Source: Ischnura elegans
Taxonomy: Eukaryota; Arthropoda; Insecta; Odonata; Coenagrionidae
DNA: 64,000 nucleotides
Assembly (NCBI RefSeq): GCF_921293095.1
Contig: NC_060259.1
Coordinates: 6,820,001 to 6,884,000, forward strand
Direction: 5' to 3'
Below the pieces are notes generated by a model. The model had not been told where the DNA came from and did not search any database. It was given only the letters and a program-made list of their open reading frames with translations. This document shows, one piece after another, positions 11,750-24,515 of the stretch (position 1 is its first letter; each line of letters starts with the position of its first letter). A program made the translations under genes and the position numbers.

Positions 11750-14175
11750 GGGACATGAAATTTTTTTTATAAATAGTTAATAAAATGGAAATTTATGATA
11801 CGTCTGTATTTTGAGTCTATGGTCCACGGTTCGACTCTAGAAAAATTGTCAAATCACGGGAAAAATAAATTTCGCACTGCAGCGCTCTGGATGCATGAGT
11901 TGTAAGGCACCATGTCTTGCTTCCTTATTTAGGAAGTCAGGTACATGAAATTTTCCATGGTCATAGATGATTATAATATACTTGCGAAAACGGGCAGTTT
12001 TTGACACTGAAGACCTCGGTTCGACTCTAGAAAAATTGTCAAATCACGGGAAAAATAAATTTCGCACTGCAGCGCTCTGGATGCATGGGTTGTAAGGCAC
12101 CATGTCTTTCTTCCTTATTTAGGAAGTCTGGTACATGAAATTTTCCATGGTCATAGATGATTATAATATACTTGCGAACACGGGCAGTTTTTGACACTGA
12201 AGACCTCGGTTCGACTCTAGAAAAATTGTCAACTCACGGGAAAAATAAATTTCGCACTGCAGCGCTCTGGATGCATGGGTTGTAAGGCACCATGTCTTTC
12301 TTCCTTATTTAGGAAGTCTGGTACATGTAATTTTCCATGGTCATAGATAATTATAATATACTTGCGAACACGGGCAGTTTTTGACACTGAAGGCCTCGGT
12401 TCGACTCTAGAAAAATTGTCAACTCACGGGAAAAATAAATTTCGCACTGCAGCGCTCTGGATGCATGGGTTGTAAGGCACCATGTCTTGCTTCCTTATTT
12501 AGGAAGTCTGGTACATGAAATTTTCCATGGTCATAGATGATTATAATATACTTGCGAACACGGGCAGTTTTTGACACTGAAGACCTCGGTTCGACTCTAG
12601 AAAAATTGTCAACTCACGGGAAAAATAAATTTCGCACTGCAGCGCTCTGGATGCATGGGTTGTAAGGCACCATGTCTTTCTTCCTTATTTAGGAAGTCTG
12701 GTACATGAAATTTTCCATGGTCATAGATGATTATAATATACTTGCGAACACGGGCAGTTTTTGACACTGAAGACCTCGGTTCGACTCTAGAAAAATTGTC
12801 AACTCACGGGAAAAATAAATTTCGCACTGCAGCGCTCTGGATGCATGGGTTGTAAGGCACCATGTCTTGCTTCCTTATTTAGGAAGTCTGGTACATGAAA
12901 TTTTCCATGGTCATAGATGATTATAATATACTTGCGAACACGGGCAGTTTTTGACACTGAAGACCTCGGTTCGACTCTAGAAAAATTGTCAACTCACGGG
13001 AAAAATAAATTTCGCACTGCAGCGCTCTGGATGCATGGGTTGTAAGGCACCATGTCTTTCTTCCTTATTTAGGAAGTCTGGTACATGAAATTTTCCATGG
13101 TCATAGATGATTATAATATACTTGCGAACACGGGCAGTTTTTGACACTGAAGACCTCGGTTCGACTCTAGAAAAATTGTCAAATCACGGGAAAAATAAAT
13201 TTCGCACTGCAGCGCTCTGGATGCATGGGTTGTAAGGCACCATGTCTTGCTTCCTTATTTAGGAAGTCTGGTACATGAAATTTTCCATGGTCATAGATGA
13301 TTATAATATACTTGCGAACACGGGCAGTTTTTGACACTGAAGACCTCGGTTCGACTCTAGAAAAATTGTCAACTCACGGGAAAAATAAATTTCGCACTGC
13401 AGCGCTCTGGATGCATGGGTTGTAAGGCACCATGTCTTGCTTCCTTATTTAGGAAGTCTGGTACATGAAATTTTCCATGGTCATAGATAATTATAATATA
13501 CTTGCGAACACGGGTAGTTTTTGACACTGAAGACCTCGGTTCGACTCTAGAAAAATTGTCAACCCACGCGACAAAAATTTTCTTACTTCAGCGCTCCGGG
13601 TGCATAGGTACAAGGAACCATGTTTTATTCCTTTATTTATGAAATTAGATTCATGAAATCTCCCAAGGTCATAGGAAATTATAGTATACTTGATAACATG
13701 GGCGGTTTTTAGTCTGACGACCTCGGTTCGACTCTGGAAAAATTTACAAGCCAAGCGAAAAAAACATTCGTTCTACAGCGCTCCGTGTGTATAGGTACAA
13801 GGAACCATGTCTCACTTCCTTAATTAGGAAGTCCGGTGCATGGAATTTTCCACGATCATAGTTAATTACATTATACTAGGTAATAAGGGCGGTTTTCGAC
13901 CCTGAAGATCTCGGTTCAACTCTGAAAAAATCCCCAACCCACACAACAAAAATTGTCTTCAGCGATCCGGGTGAATAGGTACAAGGAACCATGTTTCATT
14001 CCTTCATTTATGAAGTTAGATTCATGAAATCTCCCAAGGTTATAGGAAATTATAGCATACCTGATAATACTTTTATTATTTTATTAAATAAAAATTAAAT
14101 TATTAAAATTATATTATATGGCGGTATTTTAGTCTGAGGACCTTGGTTCGACTCTCGAAAAATGCCCAAACCAAG
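11750..14175. repeat. 190-bp satellite array
   Basis: The marker TCGACTCTAG recurs at 11831, 12021, 12211, 12401, 12591, 12781, 12971, 13161, 13351 and 13541, exactly 190 bp apart, giving nine near-identical units. A diverged partial unit precedes them. About three strongly diverged units follow (markers near 13728, 13914 and 14147). Each unit contains GGTTCGACTC, close to a tRNA B-box, and CACTGCAGCGCTCTGG. The core is homogenised and the right edge is decayed, as expected for unequal exchange. Confidence 0.95.
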
Positions 14176-17100
14176 CAATAGGATGACTGATCTAAGAGGG
14201 TTGTGAATTTATTAACATTGCTACTCCAAATCATGTATGTAATACTAGAACCATCTGCTTACCAATTTTCTAAGAATCATGACAAATAATCTGACTGCAA
14301 CTGCATTTAATTCAGCACAGAGCAAATGCATTCCAAATTACACCCAGACCATTAACAATTAAAATACTTATTGAGATGAATTGCTGGATAGAAATAAAAA
14401 AAGCTGGCACATCGTAATCACATCCTTATATTATAATAAAATTCACTACAATCTCCACAGTTCAGTAAATCACATAACTATTTACAATTACAGTCATATA
14501 AAGTAATGTTTGATCATTAAAACAGAAAGTCATGGGCAATAGAATATTTTTCCAGAATAAATAAAATATAATTTTGTTGAAATAGTAGTACAATTTGATC
14601 AAACTAATTTCAAAACAGATGCACATAATTTAAGGCTTTTAAAACATCCATTTAAAGGTGCACTGCCATAATGTCTAGACTTTAAGGAATGATGATTTTG
14701 CTAATGCTGGCAAATGTAGCAGTAAGGTCCACACAACAGGTATCACCCTCAGGATTACAAATCCAGCCTGCCACTTAATGCATAGTATCCTGTCCCGGAT
14801 TAAGAAGAACAGTTTTTCAAATATTTCATGATTATCCACTGCACCAGGCTGCTAGAAAACATAACATATAAATACCATGAGACAAAGTAAACCGAAGAGT
14901 TAACAATGTAATTAATTGAACAAACCATTCAATTTGAGATGCACAAGTATGTTCATGGGAAATCAACATTCAAAAGGAAAAAGTTATGTTCATCCAAGTT
15001 ATCATTATAGGTCAGTGTATAGAATACCCAACAACACTTAAACCATGATCCCGAAAAAATCAGAACTATGTAATTGTGTTTGTAGTTCATAGAATAATAT
15101 CTTAAAATAAATGGATTGTACTAAACATCAATTCCATACTTAAAATCATCAACTTCTAAATATACTGATATTCCTCCTGATGTAAGATCCTAATAAAATC
15201 CTTGCAAACCTGAAATACAATTAAAAAGACCATCGGAAACAGTACATATTACATAATTTCCAAGGATTGCAGATTGCAGTAGTCTCACACATTATCCAAA
15301 TATGTAAAATAAAGTTGAAATGCCATTCACCATTACCATATGCCTGCAAAATGACAAGTTCACAGCAATGCATAAGGCCTCATATACTCCAATAGCATAT
15401 ACCAGCATTGCATTATAATTTGCATTGCATTATATACTTGCATTATAACAGCTTTGCCCTGATTTTATCTAACTTAAGAGACAGATTAGAGACAGCTTAT
15501 CAAACTTACTTCACCAACGTTACCAAAGATAATCAGACTTCACCATCCCCACAGGTCAAAAATACTAAGATTTTCCTAAAGCAATGTCCCTGATGGGTAT
15601 CTCATTTGCTCCACCATTGAAGACAGATCAACCTAGAAGAAAGAAAATAATTATAAGGACATCCTTGGATACATTTCGAAAAGGCAAGACAAATGAAAAA
15701 TGCACCTACTTACTCATGCTTGCCAATCATTCATCTTCATAGACTGTTTCCACAATGTTCCGAATGAGACTCACTTGCTCCCATAGTTAACACAGATGTT
15801 ATTCCATTCTTCAAATCATTTAACAACTCTCATGGCTAACATGTTCACCATTCACCAAACCATAGATGACAAAGGAACCTAGGAAAGTGATAACATGTCC
15901 ATATGATAATAATAAACTCTCATTGAATGCTTATTAATTGTCTAAAGTTGAGGCCTATGTTAATTAGGTAGAAATTGTAAATATTGCCAATCCCAATAAT
16001 GAATGTAATACTAGAATAATCCGCATGCAAATATTCCAAGAATCACGGCAAACAATCTGACACAGTGATGTCAGTGTGCACTCAGGTGAGCCTTTAGGTA
16101 CATTAAAGATTTTACAAATAACTGCAATAAATGAATATACATCAGAACATTAATTAGAATAGGATGGATTCCAAACTCAATCACTGATTTTAAGTCAGCA
16201 AATGCTGCACGGAGCAAATGCATTCCAAATTGAGCAATTAGACTCAGACAATTAACAATGACAAGACAATCATGGATGTAAATAACTGAAGCATAAAGCC
16301 TGTTAAATTGTAGGAAGTAGTTTTACAAATCCAGTAGAATACCTCGCTCATGTGTTAATTTTAATGGATATATTATGGGTTGAAATGCACTATAGATACA
16401 GGGTGGGGTGCAGACATAATGGGTATTAAATGAAACGAAATGATTAATACCGAGCTAAATGCAGGAGATAACCCCGAAAGGAAAGATATGGTGCATCTCA
16501 ATATGCAGTCAAACTATACTAATAATGTTGCATTGATGGAGAGAGAAATAAATCATCCAGGCTCATCATAATCACATTCTTATATTATAATTCACTACAA
16601 TCTCCACGGTTAAGTTAATCACAAAACTGTATCTATATTCACTAAAGTCATATGAGTGTGCACTGATCATTAAGAGGGATAGTTATAATATGCATATTAT
16701 CATCCTGGAATAAGAATAACTGTTCTTCAAGTAGTTCATCAATAACCATTGCACCAGGCTGCTAGAAAACACAACATATAAAAACCATTATAAAAAGTAT
16801 ACCAAATGCCAGCAATTCCATACTTAAAGTCATCAACTTCTTAAAATAAACTGATATTCTCCCTGATGTAAGATCCAAATAAAATCCTTGTACACCTGAA
16901 ATAGAATTACAAAGACTATTTGAAACAATACATGCTACATAACTTTCACAGGTTGTAAAATCTCACATATTAACCAAACATGAGAATAAAGTTAACATGT
17001 CATTCAGCATTTGCCAGCTATATGAAAGGCTGTTCATAGCAATATACGTATAAGGTATCATATTCTCAAATAACACAAGCTAGCTCATGCCATTACTAAA

Positions 17101-18180
17101 TACTACCCAGTTCCCAAACTAATCCTACAAAAATATTTTGTAGCCTATAAAAGGGTGGGAAAAATGTGCACATTAACATTATTGAAACAAGTTCTAATTC
17201 TCTTACATGACTTACCATTTTTTTAATAAATAATCCTCATGAGGCAACCAACTTCTTCCTTAAATTCTCCTGCCATCATTCCATAATTCAACTGATTTCA
17301 CCATCTCTCATGAATACCGTGTTAATGCCTCAACTGACCATAGATCATAATTCAACCTAGAAGAATGATAATAATGATATGAACACCATTGGGAATATGT
17401 TGCAACGGAACACAAGATGAAAAAATGCACCTACTTACACATGTGTGGTTATGAGACAGCTTCATAAACTTTTCCGACAATGTTCCCCATAAGACTCTCA
17501 CTTGCTTCCTTAATTTCTCTATCTACATTCTACAATTCAAATGATTTTACCAGCTCTCATAAGTAACATGTTCACACTTCACCTGACCATGGATCATATA
17601 TCAACCTAGAAGAATTATTAGAATTAAAAGAACAACCATGGAAATATGTAGCAAGGGAAGGACTGGATGAAAAAATACATCTACTTACACCTTTATGGTT
17701 GTGGAACAGCATCTATGACTTCTTTCAATAATGTTCCCCCAGGAAACTGTCACATTGTCCTTAAATTATCCAGCAAAATTCTACAATTCCAATGATTTTA
17801 CCAGCTCTCATGAGTAATATGTACACGCTTCAACTGACCATAGACCATTCAACCTAGAAGGATGGCAATAATGATAAAAACAACCTTGGTAATATGTTAT
17901 AAATTTATAACAATATTTTGCTATTGCAAGGGAGGACAATGGAAAAAAACATCTACTTACACCTGTGTACTTATGAAACAGCTTCCAAGACTTAGGCAGT
18001 ATTCCTCATAAGACGGTCACTTGCTTCCTTAATTTATCCAGCAGTCATTCCACAGTTCAAATGCTTTCATGAGTACATTTTTATTTTGTTGCTGCTTCAC
18101 CTGACTAGCTCATCATAGTTCAACCTGAAAAAATGGCAGAAATAATAGGAACAACCTTGGAAATAGTTTGCATAGGAAGG
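14176..18180. repeat. Old diverged repeats inside the P-like element
   Basis: AT-rich DNA with long-range internal similarity. For example, the block around GGCTGCTAGAAAACA is at ~14848 and ~16760, and a block around CTGATGTAAGATCC is at ~15176 and ~16861. From ~17340 to 18180 a ~245-bp unit recurs about three times (landmarks CAACCTAGAAG, CTACTTACAC, ATGTTCCCC); a related copy lies near 15630-15790. No coding frame survives. Confidence 0.7.
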
Positions 18181-19014
18181 ACAGGTAATGCCTGCGAAAA
18201 GCAATGCTCATCACAATAATATCAGATTATAAATTGTATGTGGTCATTTTCATTAGGCTTCACCGTATTGATTCACATCCTACAGTGGGTAATCTATTAA
18301 CACATTTAATGATTAGTATCTATTACAATGTTGAATATTTATTACTTTTTGCATGAATTTGGCCATATAATGTTCAACTTTTGCACTAATCCACAATAAA
18401 ATGGGCTGATGTTGTTGCACCATTTACACAGTAAATGAATGATAGCATAGATTTAAGGTCTATTTTTCCCACACTACTGTTACACTCTCAATAACTTAAC
18501 CTCACATAATACCACATGTCCTTATTCCCATGAATTCAACACACAATGACTGCACTCAAATAACTGTCAAATAATTGAACTGCCATATATTGATATCCCT
18601 ATAGCCCACACTTTAATTAAATTCCTGTCAATAGACCCTTCCTTTAAATGAAGATATACTTTGCGACATTCTCAAAAACTACCAGACAACTTTATAAACG
18701 GTACATAGGCTTTATATAAATTTATACGCGAAGGAGTCCATGTATGAAGTTATAGGTTACTGCAATTCGGTGTGCATAATATCCAGTATCATGAAAATAT
18801 CACTTCAACAGCACTGATACAAAAAAGTTAACTGAAAGCCAAACAAATAACGTAACAAGTGATAATTCAATATTCTACTACATAACTCATAAATTTACTA
18901 CACACTAGCAGAATTAAAACTCGAGTAAAGCATATAACTTTCTCGTACATGGTTGCATTGAACTTCACAATCATAATTTGTAAATACTTTTCCATAATAT
19001 CATAATACACTTAC

Positions 19015-20020
19015 TTTTGCTTTCAGCATCCGGATTTCCTAATTAATCACCAACATCTCGTCCTGTTGACAGTCGGGAACGTCTGGTTCTTCCACCAACT
19101 CTCCTCCAGCACACGGGTTGATATCCGAGTTGTTTGGATGCAAGAATTTCTATGCATAACGTATAACGAATGCACGAGTTTAACAGGACATCTTATTACG
19201 ACTTCCAAAAGTGCATAAAAAACTGAAATTATTAGAAAAGACTAGATTCGACTGTCGCCAATTTGTAATATTAAAACTATGTAAACTTATTCAAACTTTG
19301 TATAACTTATCTTCAGAATACATACCTTTTTCCAGAAATCGCTGTTGGAACGGCAGTTTGTTTATGTAGTTTGCGACCATCCTGTTGACGACACTCTTAA
19401 CTTCTCCGCAGTGAAACAAACCTAAATAATAATATTCGTAAAAATTGAGGAATTTCTGAACAGAGAAGGCATTATCCATTGCACGTATAAAACTGAATTG
19501 AAGAAATGTATACTGGCGCAAGCGAGCCTACATACGATCCGATTATTCTACTAATTTACAATGAAAATGCACCATTTCCGTATTATTCCGTATGAAACAT
19601 GACCCGAAGTAATAAATAACATTGAAAAGTTTGGCACTTTTGCATTACTTAACATAATTTCAAGGCAAAGCGTGATGAATCCGTATCAAAATATGCTGGT
19701 GACAACAGCGTTGTCAACAACTTTTGAGAAGCCTATATTTCTACTATGTGACGTTCCCTCATTGACATAGACTATTGCTAGAATTATTAAGACTTACGTT
19801 GAATATATAAATATTTACAAAGTACAAATACAGGCAAAAAATACTTATAATATTGTCACTTCCTTACCTCACAATGTGCGATGTTATTGTAGATTTCCAT
19901 TTGTTTCTTCTGCAATCTATCCACCAAGGAGCCTTTCTTTTACGATCAGAAGGAAAACGAAATATTCATACTCCGTTTTTCGTGGAATTGGAGCAAATCG
20001 GAGCACTGCAGCACACAATT
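19015..20020 (-). pseudogene. THAP-like and coiled-coil exons of the P-like element
   Basis: Three exon-like pieces on the minus strand. Exon 1 (~20020-19868) has a CCSAPICSNSTKNG stretch, then IFRFPSD and WWIDCRRNKW. This matches the C-x2-4-C, FRFP and central tryptophans of a THAP zinc finger, and it ends at a GAG|GTAAGG donor. Exon 2 (19421-19326) follows a TATTTAG acceptor, contains FHCGEVKS and ends at a GTATGT donor. Exon 3 (19149-19015) has an acidic segment and a coiled-coil-like EIRMLKAK and ends at GTAAGTG. Exon 1 has an in-frame TGA before the FRFP and lacks a start; exon 3 has an in-frame TAG. THAP domains bind the transposon ends. The assignment is by motif only. Confidence 0.5.
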
Positions 20021-20150
20021 TTTTGAAATTAATTCATATGCCCTATGCAAACACCATGTAAACAACAGACAGGTGGGAACCAAGATGATCAAACCGAAAT
20101 GCACTATGGGAGCGTGACACGACCTGCCTTTTACCGACCTTGCTGATCCC

Positions 20151-20222
20151 TAAAGGCATGTAGCGCCAACAACTTAGAACTACATAATACACTCAATGCG
20201 GGCATATTCAAATTTTCAAACA
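20151..20222 (-). repeat. BEL 5' LTR, piece 3
   Basis: Matches the last 72 bp of the 3' LTR with three substitutions and is followed by target duplication GGTCT (20223-20227). Confidence 0.9.
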
Positions 20223-20227
20223 GGTCT

Positions 20228-23200
20228 CCTCTATCTAGAAACATTTTCGGGCATCAATTTTATTTTTTTATTAAAGGAAGAAAGAATACCCTCTGAACTA
20301 AGTCATCTATAGAAAGACATAGCCTCGGCCGAAGAAAACCTAAATTATTGCATTGCCGTCGGAGGCTTCCTCGATAACAACCAGCCGTTACACTGTCTCC
20401 AGGTTCAAAGCAGACGCCGAGTCGAGGTACAGTTATATTGCATACGCTGTGTTGCATTTTTTCCTTTTCACCTTCTATGGTTATACCGATTGAAAATTGC
20501 TTTTCCCTTAACTAATAAAGAAATAATCCTTAATCCAGCTAGGAAGCTTGAATTTACGAGAACAATTTAGGTGTTTTGGATGCCTCATATCCATATTATC
20601 GACTCCGTCATGTTATAGGAAACTGGGAATAATTAAATCGAAACTCAAAGCTTGGACGTGGTGGAAGGGCTCCATATTATCAATAAAAGACACTTTGTTT
20701 CTTCCACAAAATATTTATAAAAATTTCTTTGACCGGTTTCGGCTATTACACCATTGTCAAATACAGAAAATATAAAAATACGGTGGGGACAGATTTATAT
20801 ATACTATGTTTGTTAATGGAATGGGGTTGGTTCCCAGCAGGGATTTTTCATTTCCATTTTACTAGTAAAGAAAGGAGGATGTATACCTTGGAAAGGGCAT
20901 ATATGCCTGCTTAGGGACACTGCATAAATACCTAAACGCCACTATGATGATAAAAAATAGTATCATGTATCTGCTTGTCGCAATTAAAATTAATGAAAAA
21001 GTTGACGCCGTATGATCACAATGAAGACAACAAAAAATACAGCCAACACGAAGCCCCGAACACTGGCCCACTGAGTGGTAGCCTCAAACGCTACCATTAC
21101 TCTACCTGACCCGTCTGTTGAGAGGTTGCGATATTATAGAAGTATACGAGGCTTGTGAAAAGTACCGCATGAAAATTAATTAATTACAGCCAAACTAAGG
21201 CCCATTCAACGGAACCACTACTAGGTCAGGGATGTGTTCACCATTCCGAAAGCCATAAAAAATATGGCATTGAAAAAGGCGGAGCAAGGTTCGTGGTCTC
21301 CCCTTGTGAGTGTTAAGGGTGTTCTATACCTCCGCGAAAAACGGCTCCGCAGACTTCAGGTTGCTCGCCATTTGCTCGCTTATTATACACTCTGGAGAGA
21401 ACTTGTTTTGGATATGGTTTATGCTAAGATTATTGTTCTCGGCAAGCGAAAAAAAATATTTGAAAAGCATTTGTTAATTAGTTATTGGCGCTGAAAAACA
21501 CAATAAAACGCCTGTTTTCTCGATGTAATTCTACCACGTAGAAAGCGCGATTTGAATTTTTTTTGGGAAATGAGAACATTCTTCCTTCTTCTTGGAAATA
21601 AGATACGTTTCATCAATGTGATCTTTGTAATAACCACGCTATAGCCCAATTTCCCGAGCGTGTTTTCTCAACGTCAAGCGCCTACGATCTTTTCTTCCAT
21701 GGCGCTGCTGTATGACCCCCCACTCTCGGTGAAAGAGCTTCTCACCCCACAGCAGTCTCTCTCACTACCTCCCCTCCATCGTCTCTTGGGTCCCCTCCGT
21801 CTGTTTTTTTTCCTCTATGCTTTCCTCGACCTAAGAAGCCCGTCTGACCCAGCAGGCCAACAGTTTTCTTTTTGTTATTATCCGAAGCCCTGTGTTCTTG
21901 TGTTGCGAGCGGCATGTTTGAAACGGGGCTAGCGCGAGTTTTCAAGTTTTCTGTTCTTATGCATGGAAAGTGAAAGGAAATCAAAGAGGAAGCATATCTT
22001 ATGTGAGAAGGTGGAAAAGAAGTACTAGGAATAATGGTGAATATATATATCCTTTTGAAGTGTGCTTCATAAATAATAGTTTGTATATCTTTAGACACGT
22101 ATTTTCATCCACGTAAAATCTCTAATAACGTGATGCAGCTAATAAATAGACTATCAAATTATTTTAACCATTTTAGTCATTACAAACCTGCAACAATAGA
22201 CGTTATTTACACTGCAGAAGGAGAAACTGCTTTTAAGTAAGTACCTCTCGATTATGTATTGGCTATGAATATAATATATTAATTTTTTGTAACCAAGCAT
22301 TGAAAATAAAATGAATATAGAGAATATACTGCACATTATCAATTAGATTCTAGGTTACACCATTGCCTTTTAAGTTCTCGCAGACGATAATCAAGAATAA
22401 ATATTTCACCGAGTAGGTAATATAACGTGCATATCTTCATTTCGTGTCTAAATATTTTCAAAAGTAACCGTTATGTCATCAAAACACGATATGAAAAGTA
22501 TCACGCTGGTTTATTTGTCTTGCATTTCCGACATATATGTTTCTCGATAACTTGCAACCGAGGGGGAAAACTTCGAAAAGTTATTTTCTTATAAAAATAT
22601 TCTTATCATTAAAATTACTATTATTAAATATTACGTGAGTCACCCAAAAGAAAGAATTTGAACTTGAACCACCGTATCACTAAGCAGGGGTTGATGTTTG
22701 GTCGATGTAATACAGCGATGACGTCAAGATAACCGAATTTAATCGTTAACTATCTCCTATTTACGTAAATATGCTTGTTGTATGCAAAAAATAGATACAC
22801 GAGATCCTGCCTGCGAACCAGTTTTACAAGTATAAGGCAAGGTTTTTACTTGTGTAGCAGGAATGACGAGAAAACAAACAATACACACGGATAAAACTTG
22901 AATGTGGGATATTTATTTCGCTCGAGTGAAGTTATGCAAACTAACTTCGCGGTATATCTCTCACCAACAACCTGTTTCACGTGCTGCTTACACTCTTCTG
23001 AGCGATTGATTCTCTCAATGAATGGTTCTCACTACAGGTCGTAATGAACCGAAACTCTGATGATGAATGCAACATTTCTCGGAAGTGGGCGGCAACTTCC
23101 GCGATTTTTCAATTCTAATTTTTGTGAGAATGACTGAACGAGGTAGTTAGTTTTTTTGCCCATCAAACGACCGAATTATTAACTAAAATTACGATTTCGT

Positions 23201-23640
23201 GTCTGAGTAAACGACCACATTGCGATATAAATATGCGAGACTTCATATAAAATACTAGTGCACAGGATCAGGTAGACTCATTATATTTAACTGTTGAAAT
23301 TCTTCGGCATAATAATGCGTCTAGAAATTTATGACAAATAAATGTAATTTCATTAAAAATTCTTCAGTTTAGAATGATACTAACATCACCGCAGCGCGGT
23401 TGTAGTCTTTGGGAAGAAAATAAAATTTCTCAGGAGCATTACCCGATCAATTTTTCTCTACCCCTCAGTACACTGTATGACCCTTCCGGGATGGAACCCT
23501 GCATTGAAGTTAGGTCTTCTACTTGATATGTTTCCCATTTTATTAATTCCGAAGGGAATTTTAGTTCTTATACTCCACTATTATTTAACATGAATGAGAA
23601 TACATATATACCAAGACCGTTATTTGCCACGAAAAAAACA
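20228..23640. other. Non-coding AT-rich stretch
   Basis: I see only short chance frames, no splice-supported exons and no clear repeats. 21650-21930 is locally less AT-rich, with a pyrimidine-rich plus strand. Confidence 0.45.
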
Positions 23641-23644
23641 TTTC

Positions 23645-23700
23645 TTAGCCGTGATTCAAACCCAGATCCTCCCGATTTCCGTTCAGCTACATTACCAAGT
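23645..23700 (-). other. tRNA-like fragment (SINE head or pseudogene)
   Basis: The minus strand contains TGTAGCTGAACGGA, like an A-box, followed by GGATCTGGGTTTGAATCACG, like a variable loop plus B-box. No full cloverleaf can be drawn. It faces away from the similar sequence at 23768. Confidence 0.4.
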
Positions 23701-23767
23701 AATTTTTTTCTAGGCGAATCTTAGACACAAGTAAAAGGAGAATTTCATATTCAAGGAAAAAGGTTGC

Positions 23768-23840
23768 TTCGAGGTATAATTGGTAGCATATTTGACCGGC
23801 CATCGGGGATATCCGGGTTCGAATCCCAGGTTAGTCAAAT
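23768..23840 (+). other. tRNA-like fragment (SINE head or pseudogene)
   Basis: TATAATTGGTAGCAT resembles an A-box and CCGGGTTCGAATCCC is a perfect T-arm/B-box about 45 bp downstream. The acceptor stem does not pair convincingly, so I do not call a functional tRNA. Confidence 0.45.
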
Positions 23841-23913
23841 GATTTTTTCATGTCGATTATCATACTTATTTAACTATGCACTAGTGTATTTAACTATGCA
23901 CTCGTGCGCGTGA

Positions 23914-23951
23914 CCTGCGTCACATGCAAAACCTTTTGCATGTGACGCAGG
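23914..23951. repeat. 38-nt perfect hairpin
   Basis: Two 18-nt arms (CCTGCGTCACATGCAAAA and its complement) are separated by CC. Flanking bases do not extend the pairing. Confidence 0.95.
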
Positions 23952-24515
23952 AATATCCACTTTCACAAATAACTGTAACCACTGTACGATAGATAATATT
24001 TAGTTGCCGTTCCATGCTTAACAACTTTATTTGGTAGAATGATTAATGATTTTCAAACGCTCTACATAAAAACATATACTTAATTCAACTTACAAATAAA
24101 ATCCGAAGATTCAAACGTCATGGAGCGGAATTTTTCCATATTGAAAAAAACACTTGCAATTTTTCACGATTATAAGAAAAGTTATTGTGACCTAGATTTC
24201 AATGATATAACAACATCTTCAACGTACAAATGGCGTGTTATTCATTCAATGTATCTTCTTGGGACTAAGTTATGCCTGATTCTGAACTAATGGATTCGAC
24301 TTTGCCAATATTTGGCCCGCTTTAATTTCGTAGGGGATAAATTATTTCTAATGCCTTTACTAATTTACTTTGAAAAATTGCGAGAAATATTCCTCCTTCC
24401 GTTAATTATGTAAAAGATAAGGAGCATACGATAGAAATTCAGGGAAAAAGGTTCTGCCCAAAATAAAAGGATAATTATGGTAAAGCTAGAGACTAAGCCG
24501 GTAGATACCGTAGTG

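Larger units (their letters stand above)
11597..20142 (-). mobile_element. 8.5 kb P/THAP-like DNA transposon filled with satellites
   Basis: The left end is CAAGGTCGGTAAAAGCCAGG and the complement of the right end is CAAGGTCGGTAAAAGGCAGG; the match runs for about 31 bp with one mismatch. The 8-bp duplication CTGATCCC lies at 11589-11596 and 20143-20150. Broken THAP-like exons read leftward from the right end. P-superfamily elements combine an N-terminal THAP domain with 8-bp target duplications, so P-type is the best guess; hAT also gives 8 bp. No catalytic domain is visible. The rest is a 190-bp satellite array and older diverged repeats. Confidence 0.8.
2045..20222 (-). mobile_element. BEL/Pao LTR retrotransposon, split by three nested insertions
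   Basis: The minus-strand provirus is bounded by LTRs ending TGTT...AACA. The 5-bp target duplication GGTCT lies at 2040-2044 and 20223-20227. The order on the minus strand is 5' LTR (three pieces), primer-binding site, leader, gag-protease, RT/RNase H, integrase, polypurine tract and 3' LTR. The insertions are piggyBac-type at 8531-9890, hAT-type at 10473-11495 and an 8.5 kb P-like element at 11597-20142. Summing the 5' LTR pieces gives 239 bp against 241 bp for the 3' LTR. They differ by about six substitutions and one indel, counted by eye, so the insertion is fairly recent although the coding region is broken. Confidence 0.93.

Noticed and set aside
21234..21932. Possible host exons
   Set aside because: Short frames without motifs, splice-supported boundaries or codon bias that I can see.
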